This document shows, one piece after another, positions 55,122 through 64,000 of a stretch of DNA of 64,000 bases. The notes under the pieces were generated by a model, which saw nothing but the letters and a program-made list of their open reading frames with translations, was not told the origin of the DNA and did not search any database. Source of the stretch: Isoetes taiwanensis (Eukaryota > Streptophyta > Lycopodiopsida > Isoetales > Isoetaceae); NCBI GenBank assembly GCA_021234155.1, contig JAJEKV010000041.1, positions 8,690,917 through 8,754,916 of the forward strand. Reading direction: 5' to 3'. Positions within the stretch are counted from its first letter, which is position 1, and every line of letters begins with the position of its first letter. The position numbers and the translations under genes are program-made.

Positions 55122-55930
55122 TCTTGACATTGGTGTGGTATCGCACTTCCATGGTGCTTGCCTCTTTATTTTTTGGTTTAGGGTTGTAAATGTTAAAATG
55201 TGCTTGCCTCTTTTTTGTTGAAGGCAGGGACGTGGCAAGGCAATGATATGGTTCTTGATGAGGCCCAAGCGGTCAATAGTGCAAACAAGTGACATGTCTA
55301 GTTCATCGTCAAATATCTACCACATGCTTGGTGATTTTCAGTGCGTTCATCTTTATGACAGAAAATACAGTATTGGCATCCTTGAAAGGAAGAATGGCTA
55401 TATTAATGCTTGCCATTTCAGGTCTGCAACTTCTATTCTTTATAAACAACATTCTTCCGGCGAAGGGAATTGGTTGAGAAGACCCAGTGGTAGAGTAATC
55501 ATAAAGCAAGGATTAGAGCATTGTCAAAATTGTAAGGCATGATATTCTGGGGCCTTACAACGCATGTTAATATAGGTAGAGGATTTTATTCCCAGATGTT
55601 CGTATAGTTCATGGACACATTTATAGTACAAAATGCACCTTCCAACTACAAATAGTGTATAACTATACAGAAATGTCTATCATCGAGTGACCCAGGAGTC
55701 AAGGACAAGCTTTTTGTTTGTACATTTGGTACGATTGTTGAATTTGCCTCGAATAAAATTGGATACGCATCAAGAATAAGACAATAAATGAAGTTCATAA
55801 GCAGGGAACAAAATATTTATCAGAGTTTGTTTATCAATGATGTGTGTGGATGCATGTAGACTGTTTACCAAATATCTATGCTCATTGTTAGAGGAGATGC
55901 AATTTAATTTCGCTGAGCCAAAGACACCTC
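55122..55930. other. Spacer with further exon-like pieces
   Basis: GTWQGNDMVLDEAQAVNSAN (about 55227-55290, after an AG) and NIYHMLGDFQCVHLYDRKYS (about 55312, running to a CAG|GTCTGC) are open on the + strand, but I cannot place them in a family. Confidence 0.3.
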
Positions 55931-56080
55931 GAATAAAGCAAAGGTTTAGCTTAAAACTTCATGACTTTGGACTGGATGCATGCTACCATTCCTGTCACTC
56001 TTAATCTTGGATTTTGTTCCCAGATTTCGTAAACCATAGTTCATAGACCCATTTAAAGTACAAAAACTATGTATGACCTG
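55931..56080 (+). repeat. Dispersed repeat R, copy 4 (3' part)
   Basis: GGTTTAGCTTAAAACTTCAT, TCTTGGATTTTGTTCCCAGA and AGTACAAAAACTATGTATGA follow the order of the other R copies. The end has CTATG in place of ACTTG and no (TA)n. Confidence 0.7.
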
Positions 56081-57772
56081 TACATGCACTATGTATGACC
56101 TTTATTTACCTTTTGCTTCATATGTTGATCGAGATGTTTTCGAGAACAGCAATAACCATGTGGAAGCTTATACTTATCTCACCAGAGGGATCTTGGCTTA
56201 AAAGTTAGAGCATGCACCACAAAAATCTTGGAGAAAATGTGACCAACCTTTCAAAAGAATAATGAGTTTAAATATTGGAAAGTTCATGTTCAAGGAAACA
56301 TCCTGCAACACTTCGCTCTTTCAGACTTTGTATAACAATATGAAGAGAAGCATTTAGAGAAGATGTTGGATAGAGCAAAGTATCTACAAACTGCAATAGG
56401 TGCATGTTGCAACCATAGCTTTTGTTTCAACACAGTTTAGACAAATGATGCTCCTTGAAAAAGAATGCCTTTATTAAAAGGGTGCCATTTCAATTTCCAC
56501 TCCACCCAGACACGAGGTTGGCTGTAACAGACATTTTTCCATGGTGCACACCCTCAGCTCCTCATCATAACTACCTATAACAATAATATGTTCCCTTTTT
56601 CGATTGCTTTGAGTGCAACACACAGCAACACACGCATCTGATGGCACATCCTATCCTGAAATGTTCGATTGTGCATGCTTTCTGTCACATTCCAACCGCA
56701 AAAGAACGAATCATCAGGTCCACTGTAGAGAACATTAGGTTTCTAACGATCACAATTGTTTAGACCTCATAGCCATGTACCTTCTATGTGCAATCAATTT
56801 CTAATTTACCCTTGTTTAGACCTCATAGCCATGTACCTTCTATGTGCAATCAATTTCTAATTTACCCTTGGCCTCATACCCATACATCATGTGTAATGCA
56901 AATATGTAATCCTTTTATCAAAGTAGTTTAAAGCAGTACTCGAAACAAAAATAACGTTGACTTGAATTGGCAAGTGACAAAGTGCAAATCCAAGTGACAA
57001 AGCTAACGCAGTGCAAAGTCCATTTGGAGTCCTATCTCTTCCTGGTTCTTGAAGATTATGTTGTCAACATATTATATATACAACTTTCATTATCCAGAAT
57101 TCAACTGCAAAGACAATTAAGCTTGGTTAAAATTGTAAATATTATTAAAGCAGCACATTATCTAACGCGTACATCTCCAAAATCGATCAATTTACCTCGA
57201 AGGGTTGGTTTTCTTGTTGTCTTATCAAGCTTAAAAAATACCGATCCAATGCCATATCGCAGAGGCGGAGTAGAGGAGGTGTTCTAGGGATCCTGGAAAA
57301 GAAATTAAATAGAGCACTGGCTTAAGAAACTAGTACCTCCACTTGCTCAGAAGGGGAAAATCGTGACTCTTAATCTAGCATCTCGAAATTGAAGTCTCCT
57401 TATTTTTATTATTGACTTGCTTCTATGGTAGATTGATTTTCATTCGAAAATGGTGGAAGGCAGGCATGAGACATTCTGTTCCACAAACATTCAAAGAAAT
57501 GCCAACCTGCAAATGTCTCAACACAGAGGATAAAACAATCAGGCAGAAGCATGAGAAGTGAAAGGGAAATGAAAATTGTCTTTCTATCCTTCACGCATAT
57601 CTTTCTCTAGCATGATAACCCTATATCTTTCATTGAAAGGCATTACAAATTTGCACAGAATGTAGCAATGAAAGCCTTGATCTTCTCCACAACAAATTGC
57701 ACTTAAGCATAAGCAAAATGTTCGATGGTCCAAAAATGAAAACAATATTAGTAAACATAGCTATAATCATAC
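56081..57772. other. Unidentified DNA
   Basis: Contains a 56-bp tandem duplication at 56758-56869 (GTTTAGACCTCATAGCCATG twice). On the minus strand a block near 57175-57290 with AG and GT borders may be a further decayed exon, but its frame is unclear. Confidence 0.4.
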
Positions 57773-58976
57773 CTCATTCATGTCTGATGCTTCAAATGTG
57801 GGAATTTTCAAGCTATTGGCTGCCACTAGAAACTTCCATACGTTTTCAAAGTATTGGTAAGCAGATAGCCACATCAGGAGGGCTAGGGCTTGTACTTCCC
57901 ATGATGGTTTTTGCCACTGCAACTCCTGTTCCATCAAAGGTTTTACTGGACAGTTATACTGTTCTGCCCTGCAAAAATCGACAAAGCAGACAAAGTTAAT
58001 GCACAAGAAGACCCTAGCAACTCGAATAATAGTTCAGCAAACAATTATCTGTCAGTCAAAAGAGCACAAATAACCTGCAAAAGAGCCATCATAAACACGA
58101 AACCAGTAGAACAAAGGGCTTTACCCATCGCTATCCCTGTAAACATGATTCTAGGTCACAGGTTTTGGCATAGAGGCCCACTAGCATCTTAGTCGATTGA
58201 ACACACTAGCTACCTTCCCTTTGGGTCCTTTGTCAAATAAAATACGTTTTCTATCTGTAAAATTGTAAATCTGGTACATGCAAGATAGGCTTGAAAGCTC
58301 ATAAATTTTCAAAATGGCACTTTCACACTGGACAATACAGTAAATGTCTCTTTGCTCAAAAACAAATGTTAATCCTCTTTCCAATGGGTCAGGTACCCCA
58401 TTGTGTGCCATGCAACGCCACTAGTGGTGCAGCACCATGGTTTGGCACCTTTATCATGATAGAGAGTACTTACGTATGCTAATGATTCCAAATCGGTTTG
58501 CAAGGTACACTTTCCTAAGCATTCCAAAGCTTGTTCAGAATGCTTTGTTCGCACCAAGCCTCTCAAAAGAGAGGTTCAGATGCTTCAAATATTACGTATC
58601 CCTTCACCACAAGTCAACCCTCAACAAACATTGACTAGGAGAGAATCAAACCTAGCTGCTTTGTGTTTCTTGTTGCTAATGTGAAATGTAGAGCATCGTT
58701 CCCACTCTCTCTAATGCTTTCAACAGGATCAACCACATTGCCCAAAGAGTTTGAGATTATACTACCCTACAATGATGAGGCTGCAATACTATCGAAATGA
58801 CAGTATCAGAAATGCTGAACTGCCATAATTGGCTCAGTCCCTAACCTACTACTAGTTCCGTATCAGATATGTACCTTGGAGTCCCTAACAAAGCCATGAA
58901 GATAAACAGTTGAAATAGGGCCTCGTCCTGTGAACTCAATGCTCATCATGCAACCCACAAGAACAATATATCGTAT
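57773..58976 (-). pseudogene. Organellar-type valyl-tRNA synthetase fragment
   Basis: Valyl-tRNA synthetase (class I) charges tRNA-Val. Exon a (58976-58875) reads IRYIVLVGCMMSIEFTGRGP then ISTVYLHGFVRDSK, matching the ..MMGIEFTG..PF..VYLHGLIRDS segment. Exon b (58766-58652) reads GSIISNSLGNVVDPVESIRE then SGNDALHFTLAT. Here the KMSKS signature is replaced by IISNS, while the following LGNVVDP and DALxFTLAT match the bacterial/organellar type rather than the cytosolic one. A third block (57968-57773) contains LSAYQYFENVWKFLV, resembling LTANKAFTNKLWNAGKF, in a shifted frame behind an unexplained insert. Splice borders are canonical and phases agree between a and b. Loss of the catalytic loop and the frameshift make it a pseudogene; HIGH-motif and anticodon-binding exons are absent. 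Confidence 0.8.
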
Positions 58977-59076
58977 CTGCAAAGAAAACCAGACTTAAGA
59001 AAAGATCTCTGCCAGAACAAATATTCATTAAATTAAACAAACATAATACCAGAGAGAAAGCGAAAAAATTCAAAAC

Positions 59077-59312
59077 CTTCAGGCAAAGCTCCAACAGGTG
59101 GTCGAATTTGCATATGGGGCCTGCCGAAAGCATTTCGAGAAACCACTGGGAAAAGGCCAAGGTGGAAAGAGAGAAATTAGAAAGAGAATCAATGTTTCTT
59201 CATCAGAAAAATGATATATAATCTTTCAGAAGTCAAAAGAGCGCGATGCAGACCTGATATTCGATGGCCACAGACTCTAGGATATATTTTTGCTTTCCTT
59301 CGTTTTCCATGT
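59077..59312 (-). pseudogene. Unidentified two-exon fragment upstream of the ValRS exons
   Basis: Exon 1 (59312-59256) could start at an ATG and reads [19 protein letters not shown] up to a CAG|GTCTGC donor. Exon 2 (59145-59077, after TTTTCCCAG) reads WFLEMLSAGPICKFDHLLEL then CLK up to a GTTTTG donor. Both are phase 0 and could splice into the ValRS exon at 58976, but the sequence does not match the ValRS region that normally precedes it. Either a different captured gene or a badly decayed part. Confidence 0.35.
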
Positions 59313-59429
59313 TCGTGCTCCTAGTGGATGCATTCCTTTCCTTGTCTTTGGTGGAAGATTAATCTTCAGCAAATTTGCAGCCACAACACAGCCATGGTTA
59401 ACAAATCCGGCCTGAGACATCGTTTCATT

Positions 59430-59519
59430 TGGAACCAAAGATGAAGCTGCACCAACCTCTCCTCCTGTTACGCGAACATATACTTCGACAACCTGAGATG
59501 GATCAAATTTGGGAGGCAT
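59430..59519 (-). pseudogene. RPL12: 60S ribosomal protein L12, first 30 codons
   Basis: From the ATG at 59519 the frame reads [20 protein letters not shown] then [10 protein letters not shown], the near-invariant N-terminus of eukaryotic cytosolic L12 (uL11), the protein of the GTPase-associated centre. After codon 30 the expected KIGPLGLSPKK is replaced by [20 protein letters not shown], and the frame continues open to a TAG at about 59277. This gives a chimeric 80-codon frame (90 if read from the upstream ATG at 59549). The abrupt loss of similarity may mark an exon end or a recombination joint. A 393-bp transposon lies 197 bp upstream. Confidence 0.87.
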
Positions 59520-59716
59520 GGTTCCACCAACAGAAGATCCGCAGCACAAACAAAAGAACTGCGGCCACTAATTAGGGTTTTGATCCTTTAGAACCCTCTG
59601 CGGCTGCCCATTGCATCGTAGCTCTACCGGAGTTCCGCCGTTGTCGCCAATAGGGGACGCAGAAGAGTGGAGCAAAAAAAATGGCTAGCACTTCTTATCG
59701 GCGTAGGATAATCTTA

Positions 59717-60109
59717 CCCTGGATTGGGGGATCCTGAGGTGTGATCCCCGAGGACGGGATCCCAGAGGGCGTGTGATCCCGGAGGGCGGGATCCCCTTAC
59801 TGCGCAGTAACTGCGCAAAAAAAAGCAGCCAAGTTTTCTTATGCTTTTTTCTTGGCCGATCTTCCACGGAATCAGCTGGGTTTGTGCGAGGTTGGTCGGA
59901 ATGGGCTTGAGAAGAGCTGCAGTTTGATGCCAAGAAGGAAGAGAGGGCAGCGCCGCTGCTATCAGCAAGCAAAAATCCGGCCAAAAAATGGCCCTAAACT
60001 GCGCAGTCACCTTTTAACTGCGCAGTTAACAGCAGGATCCTCTCCTCCGGGCACGCCCTCCGGGATCCCGTCCTCCGGGATCACACCTCCGGGATCCCCC
60101 AATCCAGGG
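59717..60109. mobile_element. 393-bp inverted-repeat transposon (MITE-like), TA target site
   Basis: The ends are exact inverted repeats: CCCTGGATTGGGGGATCC at the left and GGATCCCCCAATCCAGGG at the right, flanked on each side by TA. Near-perfect pairing extends about 57 bp and looser pairing to beyond 100 bp, including ACTGCGCAGT-type sub-palindromes (59795-59815 and 59998-60028). The arms are built of GGGATCCCGGAGG-like sub-repeats and are far GC-richer than the surroundings. The interior has no transposase. A TA duplication suits a Tc1/mariner-type family, but the terminal sequence is not one I know. Confidence 0.85.
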
Positions 60110-60576
60110 TAAAACTATCTCACGCCTTTATCTCCTTGCACGGTAATGGCTATGCATTGAATCCCTTTGAATACGATGCATTAATGAAAAATAATAATGG
60201 TCAAACTTTTTAAATAACGGTGTAGATTAGATGCCCTAATTTGAAGGGTGTAGATTAAATGCCCTAAAAAATGAACCTTCCTTGCAGTTTCTCAAAAAAA
60301 TCAAGGGCTAGGATATCTCCTTCCCCCTTGATCTGACGATCCAGAGGCATGGTGCATGACCCCATGCATGCCCATGCATGACACACATAGAGATCAAACG
60401 GCCAATGGTGTGCCACCTCACCTTCCCAAAAACAAACGGCCTTGATTCATTTGAATATGTAAACAATCTATATCACGGGACACATCCAAATAATTTTATC
60501 TATATTACGATATATAGAAAATACATGAAAGATAAGTACCAGCTCTTAAGGCCCAAGTTCACCACTCAATCCAGCC
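60110..60576. other. Spacer
   Basis: No gene. Contains a CTTGATCTGACGATCCAGAG block and GCATGCCCATGCATG words that recall the start of unit C, in a different arrangement. Confidence 0.35.

Positions 60577-60657
<81 letters not shown>
60577..60657. repeat. (GATA)n microsatellite, about 20 units
   Basis: A pure tetranucleotide repeat directly followed by CAGGGATAGGTTC. Confidence 0.95.
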
Positions 60658-60805
60658 CAGGGATAGGTTCAATACTCCGTACGTTTTATACGCAATACCT
60701 ATTATTCGTATGATACGGCACAAATTTATCGTATAAAACGTAAAAATACAACAAAAAACAACTCTGGTGTCGGAAGATTTTCGCGTACGCGAAAAGAAAT
60801 CAAAG
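60658..60805 (+). repeat. CAGGGATAGGTTC repeat, copy 1, abutting (GATA)n
   Basis: Starts CAGGGATAGGTTCAATACTC and ends around GTCGGAAGATTTTCGCGTAC and GCGAAAAG. Start, GTCGG block and GCGTACGCGAAA word recur in order at 61898-62020. It includes an inverted CGTATAAAACGTA/TACGTTTTATACG pair (about 60677 and 60731). Confidence 0.7.
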
Positions 60806-61627
60806 TTTTTGACTAGGCATGAGAAAGGATTTGGAAAAATGAACACCTTAGAAACCCTATGGCAAATTATTGCACAAAGTTAAAATTTCAGGTTTGGTTG
60901 TGGCTTATTAGAAGGAAACATTTAGGAGAAGGAAAGATTAACTCGAACATAGTAGAAGATTGTATTATAGATTTATTCTGTGGGATATGTCTTCGTCATA
61001 AGACTCTAGTAGCAAAATAGAATCCAACATAGCTATATTTCAATAACTACACGTACAACAGACTCCACGAATCCAACATAGCTATATTTCAATAACTACA
61101 CGTACAACAGACTCCACGCGCACACACCACACTACATTGCTCGATTGGGCCCTGCCCCCAACCACTTTACATTGGACACTAGGTAGCATCCAATAGAACA
61201 TGTGACTACACACTACATTGCTCGATTTTTCCCTGCCCCCAACCACTTTACTATGCATCTGTAGGATTTGACGCCCAATAGTTCAGAGTACGTTTCTGGG
61301 TGGTCTCTAAATTCACAAATTCAGAGTTTAGACTAACTAAAGAGAATAGAATCAAGATTTGGCTATGGAAGATTTAGGAATATCACCAAAAGCTAGATGG
61401 ATTCATGGGAATCTATAAAATAGATATATCGGCTAAAGAACAGATTAACTGGAGCTGAATTCAAGGCCGATGCTTGAAGAAAATTGGTCGTACTCTACCT
61501 TCGGATCTTGGTGCTATAGGGTTTCTGGCCGATGCTAACTTTTGATCGCTGGTTCAGGAGCTACTAGTGATTGCAGATGTCCCCTGCCCGCTTAAATGCT
61601 GATGTCTCCATGCTGCGTAACCATTGA
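60806..61627. other. Spacer with short duplications
   Basis: A 50-bp tandem duplication lies at about 61022-61117 (ATCCAACATAGCTATATTTC twice), and an ACTACATTGCTCGATT plus CCCTGCCCCCAACCACTTTA block occurs at about 61131 and 61207. No gene. Confidence 0.6.
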
Positions 61628-61825
61628 TATTTTAGCCTAAATATATTAAAGCCCTTGCCCTTTAAATTGTCCCTTTTATAATCGTCTCAAAATAATCCTT
61701 AGCTAATTTAATCCTTAGATATTTGACTTGAATAATTGAATCTATAGTTTGGTCTAGATAGTTTAGCTTTCTTTCTCTTTCTCTTTCTCTTGCTAAGATA
61801 GTCGCTTCCCCGGGCACCACCACCC

Positions 61826-61897
<72 letters not shown>
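61826..61897. repeat. (ATCT)n microsatellite, 18 units
   Basis: A pure repeat, the complement strand of the GATA motif at 60.6 kb, directly followed by CAGGAATAGGTTC. Confidence 0.95.
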
Positions 61898-61987
61898 CAG
61901 GAATAGGTTCTGTACGTACGAAATCTAAATTCCCGACATATAAAGTTAAAAACTACGTATTTTTTAGTCGCCGGTCGGAAAAAAACT

Positions 61988-62218
61988 TTTGCGTACGCGA
62001 AACCTTCTAAACCGCGTACGCGAAACAGTAAAAACCACGTATGCAAAAAAAAAATAAAAATTACACTTTTGCGTACTCGAAAAAGTTTTTGCGTACGCGG
62101 TTTAGAAGGTTTTGCGTATGTCAAATTCAAATTTCAAATTTGTACGCGAAAAAAAAAATTCGTGTACGCGGTTTTCATTGTTTCGCGTACGCGAAAAAAC
62201 TTTCGCGTACGCGAAACA
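61988..62218. repeat. Cluster of GCGTACGCGAAA motifs
   Basis: At least five intact or near-intact palindromic GCGTACGC cores and several variants (GCGTACTC, GCGTATGT, TGTACGCG) in 230 bp, in both orientations, each followed or preceded by AAA or TTT. A single further copy lies at 60781. Confidence 0.88.
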
Positions 62219-62505
62219 TTTCAAAATAGTTGGTCTTAGTAATTTCTAGCCTCAAGAGCTAGACTTGATTATTTCTAGTTGTGGATTCAACTAGGGTTGT
62301 AACCAGTGACTTGGTTATGTTATTCGCTATATACTTCCTTGATCGAGGTTGATAGCAAGAAAGATAAACTATCTAGGTCAAACTATTGATTTAATTATCT
62401 AAGCTAAATATATGTGGATTAAATTAGTTGAGGATTATTTTGAGACCATTACAAAAGGGATAAATTAAAAAGAAAATGCTTTAATATATTTAGGCTAAGG
62501 GTCTG

Positions 62506-62854
62506 GTCACATGAAGCTAGTGATAGGGCTTCTTCCATATCAATTGTGTAAAATAGAAGTGTCACATGCACCCAAATGATAGCAACGGAGCCCTATTGAC
62601 AGGGATTGCTTCCCCAGGCTCCTACCGTCAGTTGAATGCATGTCTGAGGCAAGCTAGTTTATGTAATGGCATAAGAACATATGTTTTGTAAACACGGAAA
62701 AAATTTGACCGTGGCAGTCTCTCATGTTAGTGAACTTAAAAGAGTGCAACTAGTTATATATACCGATTGTTATATGTCCAACTTCCTTTCTTTGAAACTA
62801 ATCGTCGCCTTCACAAAAATGTTTTGATTTATTGATTGCCTCACCGGTTCTAAC
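62506..62854. other. Spacer
   Basis: No gene or repeat recognised. Confidence 0.4.
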
Positions 62855-63076
62855 TTGTGTTTTCTCTCCTTTCCATCTTGCAATAGACTAGACAAGTATG
62901 ACATGGTATTGCCAGATCAGTTAGAATCTTATGTATTACCACCTCGAACTCAATCAATTGCAAAATTGAATCCAAGCCTAAAATTGCCCAATGTATTACC
63001 ACCTCGAACTCAATCAATAGCAGAATTGAATTCAAGCCTAAAACTGCCCAAGCCTTCTGTTGCATCTTTTTGCTAG
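62855..63076 (+). pseudogene. Unidentified ORF with 20-residue tandem repeat
   Basis: Behind a possible TTGCAATAG acceptor at 62886 the frame reads RLDKYDMVLPDQLESY, then two copies of a 20-residue repeat, VLPPRTQSIAKLNPSLKLPN and VLPPRTQSIAELNSSLKLPK, then a stop. The DNA repeat is exactly 60 bp (62931 and 62991). The difference between copies is mostly in codons, so it may have been under selection. Family not known. Confidence 0.35.
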
Positions 63077-63369
63077 TTTATTTTTATTTGTTTTTGCAAA
63101 ATTATGGGAATATTTTCCCCCAATGTTTCTTTTCCTTTTCTTCTCTTCTTGCTCGATCATCTATCCTTTGATCCAGCACCTGAAGTGTGCTATTTGGCAT
63201 CTGGAATGCGCTATTAAGCTAAAGCTAGGTTTTTTTTTTTTTTTTGATCTAGATATTGTCGTTTAAAGTTCAAACATTATTAAGGTAAATATGGAGGTCC
63301 GATTTCATCTTTAGTCCTTTTCTTTCTGTTCATAATTTCAAAATTTAAGCATTAGAGTGAAATTCCACT
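63077..63369. other. Spacer
   Basis: AT-rich, with an 18-bp poly(T) near 63229-63245. No gene recognised. Confidence 0.4.
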
Positions 63370-63501
63370 ATGGATGTTCTTGATGTGGTAGTTTACGTCC
63401 ACAAATTAGGAAGAGCCATCTTGCAAAATGCCGAAGGAGCGCAAATTCCATTAGTGGCAATTAAGAATGGCAATTTAGATTTGGCATTTGGCCCGGTTTA
63501 G
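63370..63501 (+). CDS. Hypothetical 43-codon ORF
   Basis: ATG to TAG reading MDVLDVVVYVHKLGRAILQN then AEGAQIPLVAIKNGNLDLAF. It is balanced and protein-like, but short and without any recognised family. It could be an exon remnant; there is no supporting start context. Confidence 0.2.
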   Translation: MDVLDVVVYVHKLGRAILQNAEGAQIPLVAIKNGNLDLAFGPV

Positions 63502-63799
63502 TGTATAATTGCCAAAAATGATGCTCTAACTACTGGGAGATGAGGGCTGGGAGTTGGAAGTTCCAGCGTTAATGGCAATGTTTAAGTTAATTGCCTTCTG
63601 CTATGTGGAATCTCACCTTAGCTTATGCAGATTGTTGCTTCACACTGTTTGCAAAATCTCCTAGGGTTATAAAATAGGTACAAATTAAAGGTCGTCAATC
63701 CTGGTTGTACTAGGTAGAATGACGGAATTATGTGCAAAGATCTTGGATCACTAAGAATTCAAGGGCAAGTTTTTTGACAATCATGCTTTGGTCACATAA

Positions 63800-64000
63800 G
63801 CTTGGAGCCACAAGGAGCCAACCAGGTGTGAATACACGGATGGATTGGTGAAGCTGCAGTGCCAGGCTAAGTTTTCAAACTGGCATGAGTATGCATTTGG
63901 CAGGAAAGGTGATGAACCAGTATGTTCCTTCATACTTTGCAAGGGCGTTTGCTTTGGAGCTAGAAGGTTTTCAGTTGATTGGAAAGATGTCAAAACATAG
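63800..64000 (+). pseudogene. Unidentified exon-like ORF at right edge
   Basis: Sixty-six codons open from just after a TAA to a TAG at the window end, reading AWSHKEPTRCEYTDGLVKLQ, then CQAKFSNWHEYAFGRKGDEP and CFGARRFSVDWKDVKT. The charged, cysteine-containing composition looks like protein. It may continue a gene fragment, but I cannot name it. Confidence 0.3.

Larger units (their letters stand above)
61628..62505. mobile_element. 878-bp element with long imperfect terminal inverted repeats
   Basis: The left arm, about 61628-61800, and the right arm, about 62345-62505, are reverse complements of each other: TTTAATATATTTAGGCTAA at the right end pairs with TTAGCCTAAATATATTAAA at the left, then ATTATTTTGAGAC with GTCTCAAAATAAT, then AAACTATCTAG with CTAGATAGTTT. 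Inside lie (ATCT)n, the second CAGGAATAGGTTC repeat and the GCGTACGC cluster. No coding sequence. It is a foldback or non-autonomous inverted-repeat element; I cannot define a target duplication. Confidence 0.75.

Overview
This is nuclear DNA from a land plant with a large, repeat-rich genome. The evidence is plant-type gene remnants (alternative oxidase, a TOC1-like clock regulator, a plant PARP3-like protein, HSC70), GT-AG introns, AT-rich intergenic DNA, very long (TA)n tracts, and almost no intact coding sequence. A fern or gymnosperm would fit, but the window does not decide it. I see no complete gene, rRNA, tRNA or CRISPR array.

Layout. From the left edge to about 38.5 kb the DNA is a chain of segments separated by (TA)n-rich tracts (near 3.70, 9.13, 11.90, 12.39, 15.86, 18.64, 22.21, 25.76, 28.88, 29.96, 34.19 and 38.44 kb). 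Segment one holds TOC1-like and alternative oxidase exons. Segment two holds an HSC70 first exon. Both end in the same dispersed module R, which terminates in ACTTG-(TA)n. From 12.3 to 38.4 kb three unrelated units follow in head-to-tail arrays: A (3.47 kb; one 3' tail, one full, one 3'-truncated copy), B (3.54 kb; three copies) and C (4.23 kb; one truncated and two full copies). Unit C carries sense exons of a ZFPL1-type RING protein with clean splice sites, a 323-bp inverted-repeat transposon with target duplication, a G-run cluster, and a GAATCT minisatellite with spacing close to the DNA helical repeat.

From 38.5 to 42.4 kb there is a degenerate antisense version of the minisatellite and unidentified DNA. 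A 112-bp (TA)n tract at 42.4 kb begins a second gene-fragment region: AGT2-type aminotransferase, PARP3-like, FKBP-like and several unidentified exon-like pieces, all on the + strand, then a second minisatellite array (53.0-53.8 kb) and another R module (55.9-56.1 kb).

From 57.7 to 59.5 kb the minus strand carries decayed exons of an organellar-type valyl-tRNA synthetase, with the KMSKS loop destroyed, and the first 30 codons of ribosomal protein L12. A 393-bp inverted-repeat transposon lies about 200 bp upstream of the L12 start. The right end holds two related repeats that abut GATA/TATC microsatellites and contain GCGTACGCGAAA motifs; the second lies inside an 878-bp element with long inverted repeats.

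The fragments do not form a pathway. On the + strand every recognised host exon lies in the same orientation as the repeated 5' (S) and 3' (R) modules. My main hypothesis is therefore a family of gene-fragment-carrying mobile segments that insert into, or recombine at, (TA)n tracts. Differences between tandem copies cluster at GCTG/CTG/CAG-type words, which suggests part of the divergence is long-read consensus error, so frame breaks inside the duplicated units should be read cautiously.
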